DNA of 64,000 bases from Roseateles sp. DAIF2 (GTDB lineage: Bacteria > Pseudomonadota > Gammaproteobacteria > Burkholderiales > Burkholderiaceae_C), in contig NZ_CP049919.1 of the NCBI RefSeq assembly GCF_015624425.1, forward strand, positions 1,922,001 through 1,986,000, written 5' to 3'. Both the position numbers and the translations under genes were made by a program. How positions within the stretch are numbered: the first letter of the stretch is position 1; each line of letters starts with the position of its first letter. The notes beneath the pieces were generated by a model. It did no database searches and was not told the DNA's origin. It was given only the letters and a program-made list of their open reading frames with translations. Below are positions 55,326-63,174 of this stretch, piece after piece.

Positions 55326-55374
55326 GGCGTGGACTTCTTCGGTCGGGCGATCGTTCGGGCGAAAGGGCTGCGGC

Positions 55375-57111
55375 TCAGAAGCGCAGCGCGGCGCGCAGAT
55401 GCAGGTGGTCCTGCGGCGCGCGGCGATTCGGCAGGTCGCGGTGGCGGCGGCCCCAGTCGAGGTTGAGGGACAGGCCGGTGCTCAGCGCCAGCCGCAGGCC
55501 GACGCCGCCGGACAGCAGCGGCACGCGGCGTTGCTGGCCCGGTTCGGGGTCGAACAGGCTGGCGGAAGCGGCATCGGCGAACAGATGCAGGCCCAGCTCG
55601 CTGAAGGGCGGCAGGTTCGCGCCCTCGAAGGCGCGCAGCAGGGCCGGTGCGTAGTTGCGGCTGCGCAGCTCCAGCGAGCCCAGCCAGCCGAAGTCGCCGG
55701 CCGCCACGCCCTCGTAGTAGCCGCGCACCGTGTCGGCGCCACCCAGCGAGAAGCGCTCCGAACTGGGCAGCGACTGGGTGGCCAGCTGCGCGCCGAAGCG
55801 CGCGGCGAGCTCCACCGGCCCCAGGCGCTGCTGGCCGCGCCAGTCCAGCTTCAGGGTCGAGAAGCCGCCATCGGCGCCGCGGTTCTTGCAGGCGAACTGG
55901 TCGTCGCGCACCACCGTGCCGTCGGCCAGCTGGCAGTCGATCTCGCGGTAGAGCAGGCGGCGCAGGCCTATCGTCGCGGTGAGGCCGAGGTTGTGCTGCG
56001 AGGTCGGGCCGAACCAGGTGCCGTTATAGGCCGCCTGCAGCGGCATGTAGCGCAGCGGGTTGGCGCTCAGCGCGGCGGCGCCCGCGCCGCGACCCAGGCT
56101 GACGTTCTCCTTCAGGTCCTTGAAGTCCAGCCCCAGGCTGAGGCTGTGCACCGATTCCGCCAGCGCGCGCGACAGGCTGTAGCGCAGGCCCAGGGTCACG
56201 CCCTTGCCCAGCACATTGACGCCGCCCAGGCTGTCGACATCACTGCTGGAATTGACCGCGGTGAAGGTCAGGGCGTCGCCATCGGTCAGCGGCACGGTGT
56301 AGTTCAGCACCACGATGCGCGACTCGCGGCTGTGCATCGGCGCGCCCATCAGGGTCAGCGCGATCGCATGGTCGCGCTGCAGCAGGTTGTCGTAGCGCAG
56401 ATGCAGCGCGGCGCGCAGCGGATCGGTGTCGGCCGAGGCGGCATTGCTGAACTCGATGCTGCCGGACAGCGGCAGCTTGTCCTCCACCTTCAGCTCGGCC
56501 TCCACCGTGCCGGGCTGGCGGCCCGGCCGCAGCACCGGCTGCACGCGCCGCTCCTCGCCGCGGCTGAGCGCCGCCAGCTGCTGCTGGACGAGATTGAAGT
56601 TGGGCACCTGGCCGGCCGCCAGTTCGCCGACCGCCGCGCGGATGCGGCCCTGGGCGTAGTAGCGCGAACCGGTCACCGCCAGGCGCTCGACCCGCCCCTC
56701 CAGCACCGCCAGCCGCACCACGCCACCTTCGACGCGTTGCTCGGGCACGTCGACGAACACGGTCAGGTAGCCTGCGCCCTGGTAGGCCTTCTCGAGCGCG
56801 GCACGCGCCGCGTCGACGTCGGCGATGCTGCGGCCCTCGCCCAGGAAGGGCAGCACCGCCGCCTCGATCTGCAGCTCGGAGAGCCGGGTGTTGCCCTCGA
56901 TCTGGAACTCGAGGATGTCAAAGCGCGGGGCTGCGGCGGCTGCATCGGTGGCGGCCGCGGCCTGTGGCGCACCCGGCTGGGCCAGCGCGGGCAGGCTCAA
57001 CGCGGCCGACAGCAGCAGCAGGGCGGCTGCGGCGGGACGCGCAGGCGGCGGCGACAAAAAAAGCAGGGGCCGCACCCGCTCGCCGCGGGCGCGGAACGTG
57101 AATTTTTCCAT
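55375..57111 (-). CDS. Two-partner secretion outer-membrane transporter (TpsB, ShlB/FhaC family)
   Basis: A 578-residue outer-membrane transporter. A signal peptide lies near residues 15-45. Two POTRA domains follow (FDILEFQIEGNTRLSELQIEAAV; VVRLAVLEGRVERLAVTGSRYY) and then a 16-strand barrel with the family-defining loop motif SLGGADTVRGYYEG near residue 455. It ends in LHLRAALRF, a C-terminal Phe targeting signal. It would recognise the TPS domain of the adjacent 3641-residue protein in the periplasm and thread it to the cell surface. ATG 57111 gives the most usual N-terminus; ATG 57156 is an alternative. Neither has a good ribosome site. Confidence 0.92.
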   Translation of the reverse strand: MEKFTFRARGERVRPLLFLSPPPARPAAAALLLLSAALSLPALAQPGAPQAAAATDAAAAAPRFDILEFQIEGNTRLSELQIEAAVLPFLGEGRSIADVDAARAALEKAYQGAGYLTVFVDVPEQRVEGGVVRLAVLEGRVERLAVTGSRYYAQGRIRAAVGELAAGQVPNFNLVQQQLAALSRGEERRVQPVLRPGRQPGTVEAELKVEDKLPLSGSIEFSNAASADTDPLRAALHLRYDNLLQRDHAIALTLMGAPMHSRESRIVVLNYTVPLTDGDALTFTAVNSSSDVDSLGGVNVLGKGVTLGLRYSLSRALAESVHSLSLGLDFKDLKENVSLGRGAGAAALSANPLRYMPLQAAYNGTWFGPTSQHNLGLTATIGLRRLLYREIDCQLADGTVVRDDQFACKNRGADGGFSTLKLDWRGQQRLGPVELAARFGAQLATQSLPSSERFSLGGADTVRGYYEGVAAGDFGWLGSLELRSRNYAPALLRAFEGANLPPFSELGLHLFADAASASLFDPEPGQQRRVPLLSGGVGLRLALSTGLSLNLDWGRRHRDLPNRRAPQDHLHLRAALRF

Positions 57112-57218
57112 GGTTTCAGTGTGGCGGCCGCCGGTGAAACGGCGGTGAACCGCCATGGGTCGAATGGCTCATGGCGGTGGGTGGCGCGACGCGGCCGCGC
57201 CGTTTGGCTTCACTTCAC

Positions 57219-58733
57219 TTACTTGTAACGCCGCAGTGGCGTGCAGCTCTTGAGCGCGCCACGTGCGGTGGCCGAGACAAAGCTGCGCGTCACCGGGTCC
57301 AGGTCTTCCCAGGCCATGCCTGAACTGAAAGAGGGGTGCGCCAGATGCCCCTCCTGCAGCTCCGGATGCCGCGCGGCCAGGGTGGCCGGCGCGCCCAGGC
57401 TGGCGCGCAGGTCCCGCAAGAAGGCTAGCTTGGCGCCCGTCGGCGCATTGGCGCCGGTCTTGGCCCACAGCATGGTGGTCGCGTAGAACAGCGGGTATTC
57501 GCCCTCGGCCGCCGCCTGGCGGCGTGGCGCGGCCTGGCTGAGCTTGACGAAGCGGTAGCCCTGATCCAGCCATTGGCCGTTGACCCAGGAGCGCGGCGCG
57601 TTCTCGCGCGCCAGGATGCCCAGGCCATAGGCCCCTTCCAGCCCCTCGACGCCCTCGCCCAGGCAGCTTTCCAGCTCGCCCGCGCTGTCGACCGCGCGGA
57701 TGCTCAGCATGCCGGTGGCGCCGAAGGCTCCGCCGCCCTGGTTGGATGGGATGTAGGCCGATGTGCCATTGCAGGGATTGCTCGCAAAATGCACATTGCT
57801 GACCGCCTGGGTGCCGTTGCCGGCCTTGTAGCGGCAGATATTGAGCTTCTTGCTGTGGATGGCCGCATCGACGCTGGGTGGTATCAGCAGGTTCCAGCCC
57901 TTCTTCTGGGCGAGGCTGCCCAGCAGCTGGGCGGTCAGCGCGCCGCGCATGAAACCCTCGGGCAGGCTGGGCATGGCCTCGGGCGTCTCGTCAATCTCGG
58001 CGGCCGCGGTGTCGACCAAGCCCTGGGCCTTCTGCAGCGCCAGGTACAGGCGCTTGTTGACCGCGACGCCATAGAGGGTCTGCACCAGTTCGTGGGTTTC
58101 CAGGTTCTCGGTGTTGCGACCCGCGCCATAGTTGATCGACGCTTCCATCAGCGATGGCTCCACGTCGGAGAAGCCCGCATCGGCGAGGGCCGGCTGGGTC
58201 GTCGTGCAGAGGTAGTCGGGCCGGCGCACATCCTGCTGTTGGCCTCCCGGCTGCGGCGCCAGGCCGCTAGGCCGGCAGCCGGCGGCATCGACCCTGAGGT
58301 GCTGCTGGTTCGCATCGGCGGTGAGCAGCGGCGCCACGCCCTGCTGGGCGTCGCCGAGGTCGCGCTTGCTGAGCAGCAGCGGCGTGCCCGGGCCCCAGTC
58401 GCCCATCGTGGTGTTCAGGCGCAGCGCATAGGCACGGTGCTGATGGCCCCGGGCGTCGTTGAAGAAGTAGACGGAAAAACTGCCCGGCTGGGCCAGTTGC
58501 TGCAGATGCCCACCGATCAGCAGGCGCAGCGAGGAGGCGCCGCTCAGGCGGATCTCCTGCAGGCGCCCGGCGGCACGCTCGGCGCTCACCTCGGCCGGGC
58601 TCAGGGCTCGGGCGGCCGGGGCGGCGAACAAGGCGGCCGCCACTGCGGCCAGGGTGAGCGTGGTCTTGAGGAAGCGGGGCGGCCTGTGAGTCGCGGACGG
58701 TTTGACGATGACCGTGGGTGCTGACGTGCTCAT
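57219..58733 (-). CDS. PstS-like secreted binding protein, paralogue 2
   Basis: A 504-residue exported protein with a long N-terminal lead (to ~48, AAPAARA|LS) and then LSPAEVSAERAAGRLQEIRL. It is clearly paralogous to the protein at 60340: both share RLSGASSLRLLIGGHLQQL/RIAGASALRLALGGYLQEV, a KKGWNLLIP block, and the paired-Cys region (NICRYKAGNGTQAVSN). The IxGASxLR start and the later xGxGT loop recall the phosphate-binding loops of PstS, so I read it as a PstS-like periplasmic-binding fold. Here the loop is GNGT instead of GSGT. Start ATG 58733 has GGAGG nine bases before it. It lies between its PEP-CTERM partner and tpsB. Function unknown. Confidence 0.75.
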   Translation of the reverse strand: MSTSAPTVIVKPSATHRPPRFLKTTLTLAAVAAALFAAPAARALSPAEVSAERAAGRLQEIRLSGASSLRLLIGGHLQQLAQPGSFSVYFFNDARGHQHRAYALRLNTTMGDWGPGTPLLLSKRDLGDAQQGVAPLLTADANQQHLRVDAAGCRPSGLAPQPGGQQQDVRRPDYLCTTTQPALADAGFSDVEPSLMEASINYGAGRNTENLETHELVQTLYGVAVNKRLYLALQKAQGLVDTAAAEIDETPEAMPSLPEGFMRGALTAQLLGSLAQKKGWNLLIPPSVDAAIHSKKLNICRYKAGNGTQAVSNVHFASNPCNGTSAYIPSNQGGGAFGATGMLSIRAVDSAGELESCLGEGVEGLEGAYGLGILARENAPRSWVNGQWLDQGYRFVKLSQAAPRRQAAAEGEYPLFYATTMLWAKTGANAPTGAKLAFLRDLRASLGAPATLAARHPELQEGHLAHPSFSSGMAWEDLDPVTRSFVSATARGALKSCTPLRRYK

Positions 58734-58859
58734 GAATGACATCCTCCCTGGATGTGTGGTTGGTGGTGACGAAACTGGGTCTGGTGGCTACAGGTCTTTG
58801 CCTGTTCATCCACCCATCAATCCATCCATCTACTTGCCCGTCCGCCCGCGCCACAGCCG

Positions 58860-58885
58860 CCACCACCGGCCTTGACCGGTGGTGG
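58860..58885. other. Perfect 10-bp-stem hairpin between the PEP-CTERM and PstS-like genes
   Basis: CCACCACCGG (58860-58869) and CCGGTGGTGG (58876-58885) with a six-base loop. It lies downstream of the PEP-CTERM stop on the minus strand. No U-run follows on that strand, so it may lower but not end transcription, or protect mRNA ends. Beside it (58805-58832) is a short run of CCAT/CCATC units. Confidence 0.5.
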
Positions 58886-58976
58886 CTTCGCTCATTCACT
58901 TCTTTCTCATTTTTGCGGCTGATCTGCAGCGGCAGCGGCAGCGGGGCAGCTCGGCGGGCAAGCGCCGCCTTGTTCT

Positions 58977-60179
58977 CTAGACCAGGTCTTCGCGGTGAAG
59001 ATGGCGCCGGCGCGCCTGCAGCGCGGCCAGGCCGGCCAGGCCCAGGCCCAGCATCAGCCAGCTCGATGGCTCGGGCACAGCCGAGACCGTGGCGCCGCCA
59101 TTGGGCGTCCAGCCGGCGAACTCGCCGGCCGGGGCGGCGATGAAGCGGGTGCTGTTGTTGCCGATGACACCGGCGGCGAAGTCGGTGCGAGCGCGGCGCT
59201 GCAGGCCCAATGCCGTACTGACCTTGGTGACGGCCGTTTCCTGCGTGTAGCTCAGGATGTACTCGCCCTTGGCATTGACGGCCAGGCCCCAATAGCCGTC
59301 ATGGCCGGCGTTGTCGAACTCGTCGACGAGGAGCGGTCCGTACATGTCCCCATTGCTCGATGTCGCGTAGTAGAACCAGGACGAGTTGCCGATGCGGTTC
59401 ATCGAGTCGGGGCCACCTCCCTTCCACGTGCCATCCTTGAGAACGGAGTCGCCGCCGAAGAAGCCTGGGAAGTTCTCGAACTCGACGCTGGAGCCATTGA
59501 CCTGGAAGTCGGCTTCGGTCAGGTTCGTAAAGTCGGTAACACCCGGCCTGTAGTGGCTGTTGTTTGGATTGGTGCCATTAGAGCCCCCGGGGCCGACCGC
59601 CCAATTTATTCCACGTAGGCCGGTGACGCCTGCGAAATTGTCCACGGCGTCGTTGAACTCTTGGTTCTTGAAGGTCCCGCCTCCCTTGAGCAGGGCCCAG
59701 TTGGGATTGACGGTGCCTGCAGCCGTCTCATGCCGCAAGGTGGTGAACGCAAATTTCTCATGGGGCTCGAACCCGAAGCCGATTCCGCCCACTCCGTAGA
59801 TCCCCCAGCGCTGGTTGGCCTTCTCGGTCGAGACCGACGAAAAAGTCTGGAAATTGGGGTCGCTATTCAGCGGGTCGAAGAACTTCTGGTAGCCCGCGTC
59901 CTGCTGGGCATAGGTAAAGAAATTGTCCTTCTGATCCTCGCCCTCGATATAGGGCTTGGCCGTCAGGCCCAGGTCCTTGGTGTACTGGACCTTGGCGACC
60001 GGATCGTAGATGACGAGGAACAGCTCGGGGAACGATGCGGCTTCGGGATTGACCGCGCTGGAGCCGGAGCGAATCGCGGCCCCGGCCGTGCCACCGATGA
60101 GCAGGGCCGCGGCGGCCACGGCGGTTCTTCGGCGCAGGAGCCTCGGCGTGAGACGGGGGACAGGCGACAAGGGCTTCAT
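58977..60179 (-). CDS. PEP-CTERM surface/extracellular protein, long paralogue
   Basis: A 400-residue exported protein. A signal peptide (RRRTAVAAAALLIGGTAGAA, cleavage ~36) is followed by a soluble region and the C-terminal exosortase signal: VPEPSSW motif, hydrophobic LMLGLGLAGLAAL, then the basic cluster QARRR. Eight extra residues (HLHREDLV) follow the basic cluster, which is unusual. It is homologous to the 245-residue protein at 61876: both contain KDLGLTA/KDLGITA, GFGFEPHEKFAFTTL/GFGFEPGEINAFTTV and EFNDAVDNFAG/AFNDAVGNFAN. An exosortase must be elsewhere in the genome. Function unknown; such proteins are often part of the extracellular matrix. Confidence 0.88.
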   Translation of the reverse strand: MKPLSPVPRLTPRLLRRRTAVAAAALLIGGTAGAAIRSGSSAVNPEAASFPELFLVIYDPVAKVQYTKDLGLTAKPYIEGEDQKDNFFTYAQQDAGYQKFFDPLNSDPNFQTFSSVSTEKANQRWGIYGVGGIGFGFEPHEKFAFTTLRHETAAGTVNPNWALLKGGGTFKNQEFNDAVDNFAGVTGLRGINWAVGPGGSNGTNPNNSHYRPGVTDFTNLTEADFQVNGSSVEFENFPGFFGGDSVLKDGTWKGGGPDSMNRIGNSSWFYYATSSNGDMYGPLLVDEFDNAGHDGYWGLAVNAKGEYILSYTQETAVTKVSTALGLQRRARTDFAAGVIGNNSTRFIAAPAGEFAGWTPNGGATVSAVPEPSSWLMLGLGLAGLAALQARRRHLHREDLV

Positions 60180-60256
60180 GGTGGGTTCGATCCTCAAATC
60201 AAATCGGTTCGGTTCAAGTTTCGGCGGCCGCGGATCGCCTTCTTGCAAGAGCAGGT

Positions 60257-60289
60257 AAAAAGAGCCCAGGGGTGCGATGACCCCTGGGC
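60257..60289 (-). terminator. Intrinsic terminator after the first PEP-CTERM/PstS-like pair
   Basis: Stem GCCCAGGGG/CCCCTGGGC (60264-60272, 60281-60289) followed on the minus strand by TCTTTTT. It is 50 bases after the stop of the PstS-like gene at 60340, so each two-gene copy appears to be its own transcription unit, or the downstream genes rely on read-through. Confidence 0.88.
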
Positions 60290-60339
60290 CGGCTGCGGCT
60301 CTAATCCTTAACAGCCGCGCTGAATGACCTGCTGTTTAC

Positions 60340-61758
60340 TTACTTGGCCATGCGCACCGGGGTGCAGCTCTTCGCGGCGGCGCGGGCGGTGTGCGAGGTG
60401 AAGGCCTTGACCTCGGGCGCCAGGTCGTCCCAGGCGGTGCCGGCCGGGATGGTGGCGGGCGTGGCGACCAGGCCGGCCTGCAGGTCCGGGTCCAGCTGGG
60501 CCAGCACGGAGGCCTTGCCGATATTGGCGCGCAGGGTCTTCAGGAACTCCAGCTTGTCGCCGGTCGGGGCGTTGGCGCCGCTCTTGGCCCATTGCATCGT
60601 CGACTCGGTGACGAACTCGTAGCTGCCGTTGATCACGTTTGCGCGTTCCGGGGCGACGCCGCTGAGCTTGACGAAGCGATAGCCCTTGTCGCCACCGTTG
60701 GCGCGCGGGTTGTTCTCGCGGCCGATCACGCCCAGGGCGTAGGCATCGCCGGCAGCATCCTGCGCCGTCTTGCCCAGGCAGTCCTCGACGTTGCCGGTGC
60801 TGGCGCCGGCCACGATGGTCAACGCGCCGGTTGCGGAGATCGCGCCACCGCCGGCGTTCGACGGGATGTAGGCGCTAGCGCCGCCGCAGGGGTTGTTGGC
60901 GAAGTAGGCGTTGGAGGCGGCCTGGGTGCCCGAGCCTGCGGTGCGGCGGCAGACGTTGACCTTCTTGCTGTTGACGGCGGCGTCGACCGAGGTCGGGATC
61001 AGCAGGTTCCAACCCTTCTTCTGGGCGTTGCTGCCCAGCAGCTGGCCGGTCAGCGCGCCGCGCACGAAGGTGGCGGGGATGCTGGGCTGCTTGGCTGCGT
61101 CCTCGTCGATGTCGTTGCCGCTGACCAGGCCCTGGGCCTTCTGCAGGGCCAGGTAGAGCTTCTTGTTGACGGCCACGCCGAACACGTTCTGCACGAAACC
61201 GGCGGCGTCGAGGTTGTCGACCGCGCGGTTGGCACCGGCGTTGATCGGGGCTTCCAGCAGGGCCGGCTCGACGTCGGACAGGCCGGCGTCGGCCAAGGCA
61301 CCGGCGGTGCCGGCGCAGGTGAAGGTGGGCTTCTGGATGTCGGTGGCCGGCGAGGCGTTGGCGGTCGCGACGCAGGAAGCGTCAACCACCATATGGGCCT
61401 GGGTCGCATCGGCGGTGATGATCGGGCCGACGCCCTGGCCGGAGCCGCCGGCGTCGCGCTTGGTCACCAGCACGGCGGTGCCGGCGGGCCAGTTGCCGAC
61501 CTGCACGGCCAGGCGGAAGGCGTAGGCGCGGTGGTTGGCGCCGGCGGCGTCGTTGAAGTACACGTCCAGGGTGGTCGGGTTGGCGACTTCCTGCAGATAG
61601 CCACCCAGAGCCAGGCGCAGGGCCGAGGCGCCGGCGATGCGAACTTCCTTCAGGTTGCCGGCATTGCGCTCGGCGACGACTTCGGCGGGGGTCAGGGCTT
61701 GCGCCGAGCCCAGGGCGGCCAGCGAGGCCAGGGCGATGACGGTGTTGCGGATCTTCAT
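60340..61758 (-). CDS. PstS-like secreted binding protein, paralogue 1
   Basis: A 472-residue exported protein with a clean signal peptide (MKIRNTVIALASLAALGSAQA). The mature chain starts LTPAEVVAERNAGNLKEVRI. The phosphate-loop-like elements are RIAGASALRLALGG near residue 40 and RRTAGSGTQAASNAYFANNPC with GSGT at residues 275-278, much like the SGT loop of PstS. Several conserved cysteines suggest disulphides in the periplasm or outside the cell. It is the full-length relative of the protein at 57219 and follows a PEP-CTERM gene in the same way. The ligand is not known; phosphate is suggested only by the loops. Confidence 0.78.
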   Translation of the reverse strand: MKIRNTVIALASLAALGSAQALTPAEVVAERNAGNLKEVRIAGASALRLALGGYLQEVANPTTLDVYFNDAAGANHRAYAFRLAVQVGNWPAGTAVLVTKRDAGGSGQGVGPIITADATQAHMVVDASCVATANASPATDIQKPTFTCAGTAGALADAGLSDVEPALLEAPINAGANRAVDNLDAAGFVQNVFGVAVNKKLYLALQKAQGLVSGNDIDEDAAKQPSIPATFVRGALTGQLLGSNAQKKGWNLLIPTSVDAAVNSKKVNVCRRTAGSGTQAASNAYFANNPCGGASAYIPSNAGGGAISATGALTIVAGASTGNVEDCLGKTAQDAAGDAYALGVIGRENNPRANGGDKGYRFVKLSGVAPERANVINGSYEFVTESTMQWAKSGANAPTGDKLEFLKTLRANIGKASVLAQLDPDLQAGLVATPATIPAGTAWDDLAPEVKAFTSHTARAAAKSCTPVRMAK

Positions 61759-61875
61759 GATGATGGTGCTTTCAAGAAAGATGATGCAGAGGTTGATTCC
61801 GGACAAGGCTCCGCCCGCGGCGCTCGTCAAGAGGGCGCCGGGGAGAGGGACCTTGGGATCAGTCGGTCGTCTTGA

Positions 61876-62613
61876 TCAGGCCTGGCGGCGGCGCGCCATG
61901 AAGCCGACGGCGCACAGGCCGGCCAGCAGCAGCGCATAGGTGCTGGGCTCGGGCACGGTGCTGGCAGCGATGATGTTGTTGCTGTCGAAGGTGACCGTGG
62001 TGCTGGCGTTGGCGAAGGAGGAGGCCAGGACCAGCTCGTTGATGTCGGCGCTGGACGAGGTCAGGTAGGCCATCTTCAGGCTGCTGCCGATCGAGCCTTG
62101 CTGCTTGTAGTAGCCGGCGAAGTCGACATAGCTGCCCAGATAACCCTCGGTGCCGGCGGCCTGGGCCAGCTCGATGTTGGCAGCGCCGGTGCCGGCGGCG
62201 ATGTCGCTGACGGCGAAGATGTTGGCGAAGTTGCCGACGGCGTCGTTGAATGCCTGGTTGGTGACGCCGTTGACGGGTTGGTTGGCGGCCACGGTGGTGA
62301 AGGCGTTGATCTCACCGGGTTCGAAGCCGAAGCCGATCGGGTTGGCGGCGATCACGCTCCACTTGGTGTCGCTGCCACCGAAGGCCAGGAACTTGTTCCA
62401 CTCGGCGCCTTGCACCGAGATGTTGAAGTTGCCGTTGGCCTGGAAGGCGGAAGCGGTGATGCCCAGGTCCTTGATGAAGGAGCCCTTGGCGTTGCTGGCG
62501 ATGAACACCAGCTCGGACTCGCCGAACACGCCGTTCTGGCCGGTCTTGATCTCGGCGAAGGCCGAGCCGGTGGTGGCCAGCAGGGCGGCCAGGGCGATGG
62601 TCTTGAATTGCAT
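61876..62613 (-). CDS. PEP-CTERM surface/extracellular protein, short paralogue
   Basis: A 245-residue exported protein. It has a signal peptide (MQFKTIALAALLATTGSAFAE), a ~190-residue soluble region and a textbook C-terminal sorting signal: VPEPSTYALLLAGLCAVGF followed by MARRRQA. Exosortase would cleave at the PEP motif. Start ATG 62613 with GGAG seven bases before it. It is homologous to the longer protein at 58977 (shared DLGITA, GFGFEPGEI and FNDAVGNFA motifs). It is the first gene of the leftward secretion block and lies 561 bases from the EpsA-like regulator. Confidence 0.9.
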   Translation of the reverse strand: MQFKTIALAALLATTGSAFAEIKTGQNGVFGESELVFIASNAKGSFIKDLGITASAFQANGNFNISVQGAEWNKFLAFGGSDTKWSVIAANPIGFGFEPGEINAFTTVAANQPVNGVTNQAFNDAVGNFANIFAVSDIAAGTGAANIELAQAAGTEGYLGSYVDFAGYYKQQGSIGSSLKMAYLTSSSADINELVLASSFANASTTVTFDSNNIIAASTVPEPSTYALLLAGLCAVGFMARRRQA

Positions 62614-63174
62614 ATGTGATCTCCGATCTATGAACTTGGCTGGGATGACTAATTGCTTGTTGCTTGATTGATAGATAGTCGAACGAAGCCCGCAGCGAAC
62701 TCCCTCCCTCATCTATCCCTCGCTTCACCGCCTGGGCGGCCGCTGCCAGGGCGCAGCGGTGAATGCTGCGACTGGAGGCGGGCTTGGGCGTCGGGGGCGA
62801 GTGCTGGGCAGCGCCCCCGGCTCTAAAGAACGACTGTTGTCATTTCGACAGGAGGACTTTCGCAGTCGACGGTGACAGGCGTTGGAGGCGCCGTGAAGGG
62901 CTTTGCAGCCCTTTCGGACTATGACCCTAGGTCCAGCAGTTGACCGTTTGCCCCTCCTCGACGGTCTTGGCAAGTCAGTGTCTTGGTGTCTTTGGATATG
63001 TTGTTCACCACTTCGGTGATGAATGAACACTGCGAACCCGCTGGTCTGGCGCTTCGGGCCGCTGGCGGTGTTGCTTCTCCTCGTGGGCAGGAGCCCACTT
63101 CGTCGTCGCGCCTAGCCCGCGACCCGCCTCGCCAGCCCCTCGGGCTCGCCCAACTGCCGGATCTAGGGTGACCC
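62614..63174. other. 561-bp non-coding gap with hairpins (probable regulatory region of the secretion block)
   Basis: No credible gene is seen. It contains a strong hairpin CGGGGGCG/CGCCCCCG (62792-62799, 62812-62819) with a further inner stem, and a smaller one AAGGGCT/AGCCCTT (62896-62902, 62907-62913). The stretch 62640-62690 before the PEP-CTERM gene is AT-rich for this genome (CTAATTGCTTGTTGCTTGAT) and probably carries its promoter. I could not find a clear sigma-54 (TGGCAC/TTGC) promoter. Confidence 0.5.

Noticed and set aside
58800..58850. CCAT/CCATC-rich run as a phase-variable microsatellite
   Set aside because: Units are irregular and few, and the run lies between genes away from a recognisable promoter; too weak to call.
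62840..62880. Possible Pho box (TGTCAT/GACAG-like pieces) upstream of the PEP-CTERM gene
   Set aside because: The pieces do not form two CTGTCAT-like direct repeats at the 11-base spacing required, so phosphate control cannot be claimed from sequence.
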